A stretch of DNA of 64,000 bases, taken from contig VTPC01000474.1 in NCBI GenBank assembly GCA_011009095.1, positions 1 through 64,000 of the forward strand. The letters run 5' to 3'. The number at the start of each line of letters is the position of its first letter. The first letter of the stretch is position 1. Positions 12,348-23,799 of the stretch are shown in pieces. The DNA is from Ignelater luminosus (Eukaryota > Arthropoda > Insecta > Coleoptera > Elateridae). A program made the position numbers and the translations under genes. A model generated the notes under the pieces. That model searched no databases and was not told the DNA's origin. It was given only the letters and a program-made list of their open reading frames with translations.

Positions 12348-13459
12348 CTTGTCGATGTGTAAAGAAAATACCACGTATCAGGAGATCTTTTTAAAAACGC
12401 CCCTCTAAGTTAAACAATGTTGGTTTAGATTAATATGATGCCATTCAATCATATCTTTTCAAGCCGGTAGCTAGATCAACTCAATAGGGGTTCTACTCTA
12501 ACACAATCTTGGGGATAATTACAAAGCCTTGCACTCCAGCCTTGTGGTTTTTAAGACCAGCTGAAACTGATGGCTTTAAACTGGATAGTCAAAAAGCATT
12601 CCTCAAACTTCAAGATGCTAGATATTCAATGCCAAAGGCGTGAATGGCACGAGGATGAGAGCGATTAAAGGCGGGAGGACGCCGTGCGTGAATTGACGTG
12701 TTACGATGGGTCATTACGTGACAAGCGTGAGTGTGAGTTTTTTATACGGAAAGACTAGTGAACGCGCGTAAACATGAACAATAGTCTCAATAGTCGTTGT
12801 TCGTGATCGTGCGTGAGTATATCTTTTTTTCGTAAATAGACTCACGCACGATTAATGAATCTACTGTTAATCCATCTAGACTAGTACTTTTAAACATTTT
12901 CTTATATCTTATCACTGTTTTTATCATGGCGGTCTATATTACGATAATTAATGCGGTCCCATCTTCACATATAGAATTATATGGCCCCCGATTCAAGCAA
13001 GCTTAGAGATTAATTACAATTGATGTATTTTCTATGAGATCAATTATTTTATACTTTAGCAGGCGATTATTTCCCTTGTTTGAATGATGTTTTATGAGGT
13101 TTTCTGAAAAATTAAGTACGAGAATCGTGATTCGTTCGTGTCATGGTTGTGCGTGAGTATGAAGTTCAGTTTGTAAACATGCGTGATCCTGAGTGACAAG
13201 CAACCTGTTCGTGCATGAATAATTCTATCATTTGTGTGCGTGACCGTGATACAAAAGTAGTTACGCCCCTATCATTTCTTTCTGAGGTTTGTTGTTTAAA
13301 AGTGGAAACGCCCGTGATCTGAACAACATTCTTCATCTATTTATCTTCAGCTGTTGGTTAGTGTGTCACGTCGTGGTCCACTGCGACACGATCAAATTCA
13401 AGCATGAAGCCAGTTTCTAATTGCAACCCTAGAAGAAATTATTAAGAGTCTTTCAAGAG
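12348..13459. other. Motif-rich noncoding stretch with hairpin
   Basis: Immediately right of the hAT insertion are about 250 bases without clear content. Then 12640-13290 carries at least five copies of a GTGCGTGA-type motif in both orientations. A perfect 13-bp inverted repeat (ATCGTGCGTGAGT, 12806-12818 and 12840-12852) has a 21-base loop. The right side ends in TAGTTACGCCCCT, a form common at transposon ends. It may be the remains of a non-autonomous element, but no matching left end was found. Confidence 0.45.
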
Positions 13460-13820
13460 AGATCTTAATCAAAATCTTCAGAGAGTTAACGATAACATTC
13501 AGGACAGATACGGTTTTCAAATTGCAATAGATCAAATAGAAGAGACTATCATCAGTCTAACAACGAAAGCTGTCCTTAGATAGAAAGAAACGTAACCAAT
13601 TTAGTTTGGCAGAACGAGGACTATTTCAAAATATAGGGAAGCGCTGATAGCGCACAACAAGAATATTAGAAACGCAAAAATGGATACCTGGAAAAGGCAC
13701 TGTGAGTAGGCTGATAAGGGCCGTATTCCAGCGACTACTCTCAAAAGAAAATCGGATAGCCATTACAATTTTGAAGGTTCCAACAGGTGGCTACGCAAAA
13801 ACGAGGAGTAGCAGTGGCGG
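13460..13820 (+). pseudogene. LINE fragment, region before reverse transcriptase
   Basis: A frame starting at 13461 reads DLNQNLQRVND and continues open for about 40 codons to a TAG. After a frame change, YREALIAHNKNIRNAK and WKRHCE follow (about 13630-13705). The pattern of a basic helix followed by W..(F/H)C is typical of the linker between endonuclease and reverse transcriptase in Jockey/R1-like non-LTR elements. Assignment is from pattern memory and no RT core motif is present. It is broken by stops and isolated. Confidence 0.45.
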
Positions 13821-15100
13821 AACTGCTAAAGTTCACTTTCAAATTTAAGGATTAAACCATTCATTAGGTATATATGCATTTTATTATGAGTATAAAAACG
13901 AAAAATATTTTATAAGTAAATTTGGCTGTGGGCCTGTACGTAGAATCTTTAGAAGAATTTGTTTCTTTTGAAGCTTACATAAAAGCATTATAATACTTGG
14001 CAAACCTTTTTCTTTAGTGTTTTCTAAAGACTGTTATCAGTGGTCTCTTTTGTTTTAATATGATAACTTTTATTTGTAAGCATTGTTTGCATTCGGAAGG
14101 TCTCGCATTCAGAAATTTCCATGATTTTCTTCAAAGTTCATAAAGATGAAGACTGAAACTATAAATTTCAGACTTTGAATTATTCGTTACCCTTTCTAGA
14201 AAATTCAAGGGTTCATAAAAAGGTTCTTTCTCACTTTTTTTGTTTTTGATGCGGTTGGATAGTTGAATTCTTCTTTTCTTGTGTACTACATTAGCTAATA
14301 ATGTAAATTTATAATTTATACTTGTTTTGTTTATCTTTTGGCAACATAGAGTACATCAGCCGTTGTGAATTTGACTTTCCTTTCGGCCTTCGAGGATGTG
14401 ATAACAGTACACTGTATTGTTTTAACATTGTCGTCATTTAGATTTGGAAAACATAACCAATAAGAATACGGCAGCATAATACTCGTACAATATTGAAGTG
14501 TGATTTATTCTTTCGAAGAAAACCTTGGATATTTTACGCAGTTTTACAACACATCATAAGCTACCTAAAAATTACTTTTACATATTTTTTTACGTTTTGT
14601 TTTGAGATTATTATCTTGAATATTAAACTTCTTAGGAAGATTTTAATAATTTTAAGAATTCTATAAATAACCGATAGTTCTGGTAAGTTTTATATGGTTT
14701 TATGCAACATATAAATTGATAAAAGTCAGACTAACTTTGTTGTTTAATTAATTTACAATAAATATTTTAGTTGCGTTAGTTAATAAACAAACAAATAAAT
14801 GAAGTAAAATATAATACCTACTCGTAGAAATTGATGTCATGAAAAAATTAGATGTTTTTATAGTTCAGATAAAGGTGTTAATGAGAAATATTTTTTATCT
14901 AGACAAGTAATGAGGGGCGGACAGAATCACTGGATCGGGTCGTTAAATGATTGTTTACATTCTTTCCATTCCAGTGTAGGTATAGGTATTATTTATTTCT
15001 ACAACAGGTAGGGAAACGAAGCCAGCAACCTGCAGAAAAACTTAAAGAGTATGTAACGGATGAACACCTACTAAAAAAGTTTTATTGAAATTAAAATAGC
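13821..15100. other. Intergenic, nothing assignable
   Basis: AT-rich sequence with no supported gene, repeat or RNA. It ends at the TA that borders the second Tc1 relic. Confidence 0.6.
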
Positions 15101-15882
15101 TACAGTGATGTAAGAAAGTCTTGCATCACCTTAAAAATTGAGGAAAATTGAATTGTATATGTACTGTTTCCAGATATTTTCCAGCTATTTGTTCTATACC
15201 ACACAGGTAGTTGAACCCAATAATTTTATAAAAAAAATGCAACGGAAGTTTTGATTAAAATATAATTGGAAAACAAATCTATTTGTAATTACAAAATTAT
15301 AATTATAGACAATGTAAAAAAGAAAAGAAACTTTATTTAATTGGCTAACCCTAGTTCCTGATAATCGATTCGCATATTTTTGGCATGGAATTCACGTTTC
15401 TCTAATTTTTCCTTTGAAATACAGCGAACTTGCAATTCTATTAATTTTATTTTTGTTATGGTTCTCTTTTTATAGGTATGATTGTCCTGGAAAGTAAAAC
15501 ATTTACTTTTCCAAACAAGTCTTTCCCACAAGGCAGCATCTTATTCTGCAGTAGGTACTTCAAAATATTTTGTGGCATTCATCTTTCCAGATATGATAGT
15601 AGTCGATCAACACCTTGGGCAGGCATGCAACCCCACACCATGAAAGCGGTTTGTGCTTAAGTATAGGCAGTATACGTTTTGGTGAACATTTTTCTCCAGG
15701 AAATCTTCTACCATACATATTTTCGGTCTGACTGTTGATGTTAAAAGTTGTTACTGAATAACACCTCCTGTCACAACTTTTTGGTTCAATTTCTCTGTTC
15801 TTTTGTGTGTTGGGAACGAAATCTTCTTTGCTTCGGGAAATACGTGGCTTGCTCTGTTTTATAATGAATAGTGGTTGCAATT
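15101..15882 (-). pseudogene. Tc1/mariner relic, copy B, with one terminal repeat
   Basis: The terminal repeat at 15103-15146 (CAGTGATGTAAGAAAGTCTT, then GCATCACC) follows a TA and is inverted relative to the end of copy C at 24669-24710. On the minus strand, 15880-15560 encodes KPRISRSKEDF, TFNINS, GRRFPGEKCSPK and LSWCGVACLPKVLIDYY. These are the recognisable Tc1 core blocks that normally read as KP.IS, W..V.FSDES, and GGGSVMVWGC. The stretch 15531-15337 continues to EFHAKNMRI. The N-terminal third is missing, because homology stops near 15882. It is non-functional. Confidence 0.85.
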
Positions 15883-15949
15883 TTTACTATTTATTTTATT
15901 AAGAAATTTATAAAAAATAACATCTTAAATCTTGACGGCGCATACCAAG

Positions 15950-16305
15950 GTAAACGCCCATCGTCCATCTTACATACATGTATTGTATATATATTGTGTT
16001 GGTCCGGGTACATGGAGCGTGGTTGGTTGGGTTGGTCGCGTGAAAAGCCAACATAGTAAAATTTAAAGTAAATTCAAAATTATTCGTTCAAATTGGCTGG
16101 TCATGTAATTGACTTGATCATTTGGTTGACTATACTCTGTGCAACTGGGTCATTGAATACATATTAACGGTTGAGTGGAAGAGGAGACAAGGACTGAACT
16201 CCGCCGTTAGGAAAATTAATGATGTGTGCATAGATTAATGTAATGTATTTTGTTTTTTATTATTTCTTTTTTCCAATAAAGACATATTATTATTATTATT
16301 ATTTT
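15950..16305 (+). mobile_element. Probable non-LTR retroelement 3' tail
   Basis: The sequence is GC-richer than its surroundings and ends in CCAATAAAGACATATTATTA followed by a TTA-type microsatellite (16284-16304). An AATAAA close to a simple triplet tail is a common ending of insect LINEs. No coding remnant is clear, so the family is not assigned. Confidence 0.4.
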
Positions 16306-18181
16306 AGATCTACATACATACAACCTCGCCTGACCCCTAGGTTGACTTTGAAATCTTCAAATGCTAACAACGTTACTGGAGTTGATGCTAATTTTTTTGG
16401 GAAAACCCAATTGTTTATATGTAGATAGTGGCACCACTATCAAGCTTAAATTGGATCCCTTGACCTTCCAGTTGGATTTCTTCATACCAAATCTTTACTG
16501 CCTTGCACTCTTGCAACGATGGTAATTTGGACCACAGCCTCTTCTACTTCATCTTCTTGATTAGTCTCTTCAACTTTCGTCTGAGTCTTCATTTCTTATT
16601 TTATTGATTAATCTTCTTAGTGATGTAATACAAGCCTTTGCAAAATGATTACGTTTATGATATCTTTTGGAAACTTTGTTATATAGAGGGCACTTGTTTC
16701 GTTTATGACTTGCTAAACATCTTTTATATTTGTTTTCATTATTATTTTTACATTTAGATCTTAATGCATCCATATTGTATGGTCTACTGTTTTGATAATT
16801 CTACTGACTGGCAATAGTCTTTGGTGTTTTTTTTCTGGTTAGTCGCCGTTGAATTTCTTCATCTTTTATCCCAACAATTAAACGGTCTTTTGTCGTCCTT
16901 CCTTCTTTCCTATCGTTCTGTCTATGGATTGATCCAATTCTTGCACTATATTATTGAATTTATACGTTTTCATTGTATGATTTATCTTTGGCATAAAATG
17001 ATTGTCAAACCTTTCTAGGATTTTTGACGAAGTTGATTTTTCGTTTCATTAAACGCGACTTTTGCCTTTATGCTTTTAACGCTTTTATTCTCGAACACAA
17101 TGACCTTACTGCATCAATTCAAAGTGCTAGAAGTTATCGAGTACTAATTGTAGTGTCGTCACTTTTTCAATAGCTTGTCAAATTGCAAAACGATGGGGCT
17201 AATTATTAAATCTTGCAGTGGTACTTATATATTTTCAGTTCTTCTAAAATAATTGTTTGTCTCTTTTGCCTTCCCTACTATTTAGACTTGTATTCCCACG
17301 TTTTTCCTTTTTATATGCAAATTACAGCAGTTTATGTAGTGTAGCCGTATTATCTTTGTTTATTCATCAGCCATTTTCTAGTATTTTAATGTTCTACCAT
17401 AGAAGTTGTTGAATCTCTCGGTATAACCATATTTAATCTTCTTGCTGTTCTGTATTAGTCTCATTTAGCTTTAATTTTCTGCTCTATTCTTTGCGATAAA
17501 TGCCTTATTATCCCTTTAATAAAATGAAAAAAAAAGAAAAACAGACTTAATAGTTGGTTTTGATATTAACATCCTACTCAACCACATACGAATGCTTCAA
17601 ACTGCTTAACAAACTTCAACGATGAGATATTTATTTGAAGTTGCGGTTTTGAAAAAAAAAAGGTTTAATCTAATAATCCGTAAAAACCATATAATAATTC
17701 GTTATTATAATACCTAATCACAGCTATTTCTTTTAGAGCTTGGGTGGGTATAAGGGTATAAGCAGGTTATGTTTAATACCTATCTAAATGTTACTACGAA
17801 AAATACACACAACAAACTAATGAGTTTATACAGCTTTATTAATGTACGTCCATCAGTTGGCCGAATCAGCTGGCATCATTTTTCATGACATGTGAGTGTT
17901 TTATATGAAATCCATTACACCTGTGCAGGGCGCCGCCCCCCGTAGCCGGGCCTATAATTAGATGCCTCAGCAGGAGATACGGGGATAACGAGATACTGAC
18001 GCCCGACATCATCTAAAAGAGAAAATTCGTACTTTTGATAACAAAAGGTGAAACGTATTATTCGTACATGTATTGTGTGTAAGATACTTACCTAATCTAT
18101 CACATCAAATAAACTGAAATCCTCACTATAAACTGTTATTTCCTAAGCAAAAATTAATATTATAGTAAAGTAATGTTTTCA
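16306..18181. other. Intergenic, no gene seen
   Basis: AT-rich with poly-T and poly-A tracts and several short open frames without motifs. A GC-rich knot at about 17928-17950 (GGGCGCCGCCCCCCGTAG) recalls transposon ends but has no partner. Confidence 0.55.
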
Positions 18182-18218
<37 letters not shown>

Positions 18219-18219
18219 G
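18182..18219. repeat. (TAT)n microsatellite
   Basis: About twelve uninterrupted TAT/ATT units. It may be a tail of an adjacent retroelement or simple slippage. Confidence 0.95.
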
Positions 18220-18310
18220 ATTAAAAAAATCACTTTCACCACGTTAGAGAAACGAATGGATTTTACGCATACATAATGTACACGCACATAAAACCTAGAA
18301 GATTAAATCT

Positions 18311-18982
18311 CAAAAGGACACAATAGATCAGGGATGGGCAACGAGAGTACCAGGAGCATGTTGCAGCATCAGATATGAATATTATTATTTCGGAACTTTG
18401 CTATGGACTCAGTTTAAGAAATTGACTCAATGTCAAAAACAGAGTTTCGATTGTGGATCAGCTTCGGTCCTTACAACCAAGTCTCTAATCTTGTAAAGGT
18501 AAACTTAAAATCAAGTGTAAATTCAGGCCTTTCTGTTTCTAGTCGGGGATTTCTATCGTCTGTAGGTTCACTGGATTAAAAGCACGTATAAACAGCATTC
18601 ACCCTAAATATAGCTAAAGGATCATTAATTATAGTAAAAATTAATTTTAAAATTGTGACTATTCATCTTGACATTTTCTTTGATCGTTAAATGTCATTGA
18701 TTGCATTCGTTCAGTACAACGTTTTTTAATTGCTGCTTCAACAATTCAATAAGTAGCTACACACTCCGTGTAATTCCATCTGACGATGAACAGAGTTGTT
18801 ATACTTAGATGGGTCTCAAACAGACTGTTCATTCTATCTAGTACTACAGGGATAGGCAACGAGGCTTCCATAGACTGAATTGGCTCCGATACAGATAAAT
18901 CTTATGAGTAGAAACTTGTTGTACCAGCTAATTCAGCTCCTGGTACTCTCGTTGCCCATCCCTGATCTATTGTGTCCTTTTG
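18311..18982. mobile_element. hAT-type inverted repeat pair with nested small MITE
   Basis: A 47-bp perfect inverted repeat lies at 18311-18357 and 18936-18982. Its inner part begins CAGGGATGGGCAACGAG, a typical hAT-MITE end. The outer 18 bp (CAAAAGGACACAATAGAT) are also inverted copies, which is not expected of a target duplication. A third related end, CAGGGATAGGCAACGAG at 18847, pairs with the right arm to outline a 118-bp internal MITE (18847-18964) of about 80 percent arm identity. There is no 8-bp direct duplication and no coding capacity. Confidence 0.75.
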
Positions 18983-21553
18983 TAGTTGGAAAACGAGATG
19001 CTCTTTCGTTTTTATTTTGCCTAACCTTTCCAAAATCTGTTTTTAAGTGTTGTTTTTCCCAACTGTTTCTAGATATTTTGCCAGAGAATTCTTTGGGCAA
19101 GACGCATCTATCTTTGCCCTAACAGAAAATGTTCAATCTTTGTAATTGTGCATAGTGCCGATCCTCGACTATTCTCGACCAATGTATTTTTAAATGCTTG
19201 CTGAACTTGAATTGTCTTTGATCACTTGTCTTACGAAAACGCTAGTCTGCTAACATCGTTTCGAGAAAACAAAACAGATCTATGCTAATAACTTTCCTGG
19301 GATTCGTACAGAATGACACGTAGTTTGAATTTTAAAATTTTTCCAATAGTGTTGACCAGTTTGCTTGACTCGAAAACTGGAAAAAATATAAAAAGTACTT
19401 GCAAGTTTCTCAGAATGTAAAGATTCTGTTTGGTATTTAAATTTCCATGATTTCTAGATGTTGCAAAGTAACTCATGAAGAATACATTTCTTACAATAAA
19501 TATGATAACTTCGTTTTTTACTACAAGATACCTATCACTTCTTTGGTTTGCTTTCCAACATGACGACTTCCATCAGTTTTACATAAAAGGCTCACGCAAA
19601 GACTTGCTATCCGGGCTATCGGTAACTGATCTATAGTCTTCAGTTGAGAGAGGTAGTCGAATCGAGATACTCGTGTTCCTGGAGATCGTACTCTTTGGGA
19701 AAAAACACAAATGCTTGTTAGTATTCTCTGCAAAATAAAATATTGCAATGACTTTGTCTTATTGAAATGACTTTGACATGAGACAGTTTTTGTCTTTGAC
19801 CATTTTTTGTAATTTTTAAACGAAAAGACAAAGACACTCGGAATAGAACAGGAACCTTAATAACAATTTTACAGTGGCGTAGCTAGATGTGAATAGGCAA
19901 AACAGCAAATTGGTTCACATTGAATTTTTTTATATCTACTACATTGTCTAAAGAATAGATTGATTAGTGAGTCTTTTGTGGGTCACCCGCAAACCCTGTT
20001 CTATACGCCTCTATTTAGCTGCTTTATGATAATTTAGTAATTTATTGTCTTGAACTTATCTGCTTATCTGCAAGCTTGTAGATCAAAAGCATACCACTCA
20101 GTTTTTCGTGCAAAAATATAAGAGCGACAAAAAATTTTAGGATAGACAATTATATGTAATTTAAGAATGTTGACAGATATCAAACTCTGTATGTCAGGAC
20201 TGAGATCAACTCTTACTTACTTGGAAAGATTTAGCTCTAAACAGAGAGAATCAGGAACTCAGAGGCAAACTTAAGTGGCATTCGCAATATTTTTAACTTT
20301 ACAGGACGATAGCTTTGTATTTATTACTTTTCCAACAGATTTATACTAGATATAATCAAATAAGTGGTTATTACTTTTTTACTAATTTACTGATCATATC
20401 GATGTCAATATTTGAACAAATACATTTTTCACCATTCATTGCCACTATCGGTGTAATAAGATTTTAGACATGACGTTCAAAAAAATAAAATGAGTATTTT
20501 AACATAAATCAAAGTTTGTTATGTGGTGTGGTCTACTGCCTGTCATAAAGGTTAAAAGCTAATTTATCATAAGAAAACAATCATGCCATCTTCTTTAATG
20601 ATACCATCAAAATTAAAGATTAAAACACTAGCTCTATAACGATAACTAAAAAACGATTTTACGTTTTATAATGACTGTAAATGATATATATTAATGTGTC
20701 CAAAAAAAGGTAATTTAGCAAAGTACCTATAAAAGTGTTTTTTATGTTTCTTTGTTGCTGCAACAAAATTGAAAGACACGCTAGTTTAGTATTTGGTTAA
20801 TAAAATAAAAAGCAGAAATTAATTGAAACGATTGCAATTAATTATACGGAATAGTAGTTGATTTGAAACCAATATCAATTTTAAATAACGGAAATTGATT
20901 GATGTAAAAGTATTTATAAAGTGGAAGGACTGTTTTGCAAATTGAAGTTAATCACAGTGTTCACTTTATAATTGAAATAAATAGTTTAGTTTCAGTGGAA
21001 TTTATAAAAAAAGAAAATGAAATGATAATCAATTTTTATAAATTGATAGGCAAGGTATTTTTAAATAATATTATTACTTGTCTAAAAGTTGTTAATTTTG
21101 GCAGTGGTTGTTTCTACTTTGTTTTCTATTAAAATAATTATGAAGTTATATAGCTATGTATTTCGCGATGTTTATAGCTCTCGGCTTACGCTCTAATTCT
21201 ACATCGCTCGAGAAAAAAAATTGATAAATATGACCAGAAAACTTCAAAAAGATTTTTACTTTTATTTTAACACTCTTTACTTTCTGTACTCAAAAACACT
21301 TTAATGTATTTAAATATGCTTGTATCGATTTTAATTTGTTTTAGTCGCACTAATATTTTTAATATTTAATCTCTAATTTCTTATAGTAAATTTAATTTGC
21401 TAATTAAACTGTAAGAAACGGAATTCTTTACTTAAAAAGACTCAGACGGTTGACCTGTAGTAGAATAATTGAGAATAGTACACAGACTCACGTCAGGGTT
21501 GTCACAGTAACCATAGCAACTTTACAAATATGGTTGGTGATAATGATAAGTTA
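18983..21553. other. Intergenic, one possible small MITE
   Basis: Mostly AT-rich with no supported gene. At 19872-20013, CAGTGGCGTAGCTAG on the left and TATACGCCTCTA on the right are weak inverted matches of the hAT-MITE type, but no 8-bp duplication is visible. The remainder shows nothing assignable. Confidence 0.5.
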
Positions 21554-23028
21554 GTCCAGTAACCAGGTGTTTGATGGATGCAAAATTTGGCGGAGTTTTG
21601 ATGTCTTTCATTCTTAATGTTTTTTGGGGTGCTGAACTCGAATCTGAGGTTTGCGAACAAAATGTAGTGGCGGAACATCATCAAAACCGCTAAAAACAAC
21701 AAAATTTTGGGACTTTTTCTAGTTTTCCGTTTACAACTTCAGAACGGTGCATCCTAGCAAAAGAATCACTATATAATAAATTAAAGAGCATAAAATTCGG
21801 CTCAGCTGTATGACAGCAATCGACACTCGAAAAACGTCGATTTTTGTCAACTTGGCTAAAAACCCTGATATAGTCACATCTAAACGTCTGTAACATGAAA
21901 GCGGCTATCCTTAAGTGAAAATTTCATAGAATGAAAGCTGTAGAGCATCAAATTTTACGTTCAGTGAGTACCTACTTTTTAAAATTCGGTCAAATATAAA
22001 TTTAAAAATTTAAAATTTCAAAATTACGTTTTTGGGCGGTGCCTTGCCTACGCGATACTCACCTCATTTACGTATATCGTATATTTATGGGTACAAGTAA
22101 TTCTTCAACAAATACAATTCAATATTTTATTAATCATTATTATTAATTAATAATTAATAATTAATAATAATAAGAGGGTAGAAGCGAAGTACAATATAGC
22201 AGCTTGTTATATACAAAAATGTTTAATTAAGTTTATGTCTAATGGAGCCTCTGCCTCTTCGACGACGGTCCGGGCTGATGGAGGGATTCATCATCTAGCA
22301 AAATGAATAAGATGGCTAGAAAATACAAAATAAATGATAGTAATGGACATACCTTGTGCTCCTTGGAATTCCTCGTTTCTTGGCTCTTGTTCCGTCTCTC
22401 TTGAAAACTGTGCAAGGTCCTCGTCATTAAGACCTTCCAAGGCAGCTAAGTAGTCGACATTTTCGCACGCCCCCTCACTCTGCCTCTCTGCAGTCACAAT
22501 GCCGTAGGCAGCCTTTCTTGCATTTGCAAGATGTAAGGCGTAGTAGGACCTCTGGTGCACTTTTGCACAATTTTCTCTCCCAGTCCTCAGGTCTCTTTTC
22601 GTACCCAAGCCATTTCTGCACCTGGTAGTACACTCTCAAGAAATGCTATTGAGCTGCTGCCTCGCTGGGTGGTAGTGAGGCGATGTTGAATCGAGGTTTG
22701 TAGGAGGATATCACTTAGTGTTTGTACCTCAGGTGATTTAAAGATGTTGCATCCTTTTGCCCATACAGTGCTTTGTGAAATTCTTCTCCTGCTGTAACTA
22801 TGTTGTTCTGAGCTGCCCGAGAGTCTTGGAAGACGTGTATAACGTCTGGACGTTGAGAAATTTTATCTTCCCCTGATTGAATTTTGTGTTTTTTTACGTT
22901 TTTGACGATGTTTCGTCACGAAATTTTGTTGGCAAACCTCAGATTACAAAAACATACAGAATGAAATAGATCAAAACTCCACCAAATTCTGCATCCATCG
23001 AGCCCTTCTGAGCACCTGGTTACTGGAC
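21554..23028 (-). mobile_element. E1: TIR element with GTCCAG ends and TA target site
   Basis: The element is 1475 bp. The left arm starts GTCCAGTAACCAGGTG, and the right arm is its reverse complement. Homology extends about 105-115 bp with small indels (shared inner pieces include GATGGATGCA and TCTGAGGTTTGC). TA flanks both sides (21552-21553, 23029-23030). The subterminal region has CTGTAGAGCATCAAATTTTA (21945-21964), also present in nearly the same form in E2 (around 55249-55270). The interior carries one broken minus-strand gene. An internal AT repeat lies at 22126-22172. The ends and cargo class are shared with E2 at 55056-56510. Confidence 0.85.
22239..22894 (-). pseudogene. E1 protein remnant: Cys-rich tail of a PIN-like transposon protein
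   Basis: A single minus-strand frame runs 22894-22475, interrupted by TAA (22715-22717) and TAG (22646-22648). It reads VFQDSRAAQNN, then AGEEFHKALYG, DATSLNHLRY, LPPSEAAA, FLRVYYQVQKWLGYEK, APEVLLRLTSCKCKKGC and HCDCREAE. After a frameshift near 22475 it continues GACENVDYLAALEGLNDEDL. A 58-bp GT-AG intron (22352-22295) then joins to DDESLHQPGPSSKRQRLH and a TAG stop at 22239. The Cys/His spacing suggests a zinc-binding CXC-like domain. The block with a (G/A)EE....LYG..DAT..L..LRY pattern aligns to the E2 protein at 55640-56105. The N-terminal part is missing. Function is unknown; a role in moving the element is inference. Confidence 0.7.
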
Positions 23029-23030
23029 TA

Positions 23031-23799
23031 AGTAAAAGCTTCGATTGTATGCAAAATGTATCTTTGTGTCTTTCGATATATCTCTTCCAAACGTCGGATT
23101 TACTAGTTTTATTTTTTCTTATGCTTCAAATAACCCTAGAAAACAAGATAACGGATAATTGCAACGTTGTGAAGGGATATATTAAAAGATAGAGAGTTGC
23201 ATTTTGCATATAATTCGAGCTTTAGTGGTAAGCATTATTATGTACATTCTAAGAACAAGTAATGGACGTGCAGCAAATGGAAGTATAGTGGTATGAAATA
23301 GCCCTGAATCACCCGTCTTGCGCAGTAATGTTTCATAAGTAATACGAGTGCGCGTATACGCACGAGTGAAAATTAAAAAAAGCTACACATGTACGAAGGA
23401 TATTTGGTCAAACTATTTCCCGAAGAAAATTTGCAACAAAATACTTCCACATAAGAAATCATTTAAAAACCTCAAGAAACAAAAAATCATTGAATTTGAC
23501 AGTTGTGTGACAGTTGCTGTCAGCAAAATTGTGGATAATTTGCACTATAGTGCAATATACCCATGATTAGTTAAAATTCAAAAATCCAAGGCTTTTTATT
23601 GATTGAAATTTTCTGAAGAAAATAGTCAAACGCAACGCAACATCTTTCTCATATTTTCCCTAATTGTCTTTAATTATCTGGCAGTTGTTATTACATTAGC
23701 CATGTCTTTCTTTATTATCTACTTAAAGTTAACACAGAAACGATTCAAATGAGGCGAAGTCATTAAGGTCTAGCTGGAACTAATTACTATCACAAGCTC
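23031..23799. other. Intergenic, no gene seen
   Basis: AT-rich. A 72-codon open frame at 23348-23566 is rich in Lys and has no motif or splice support, so I do not call it. Confidence 0.55.
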
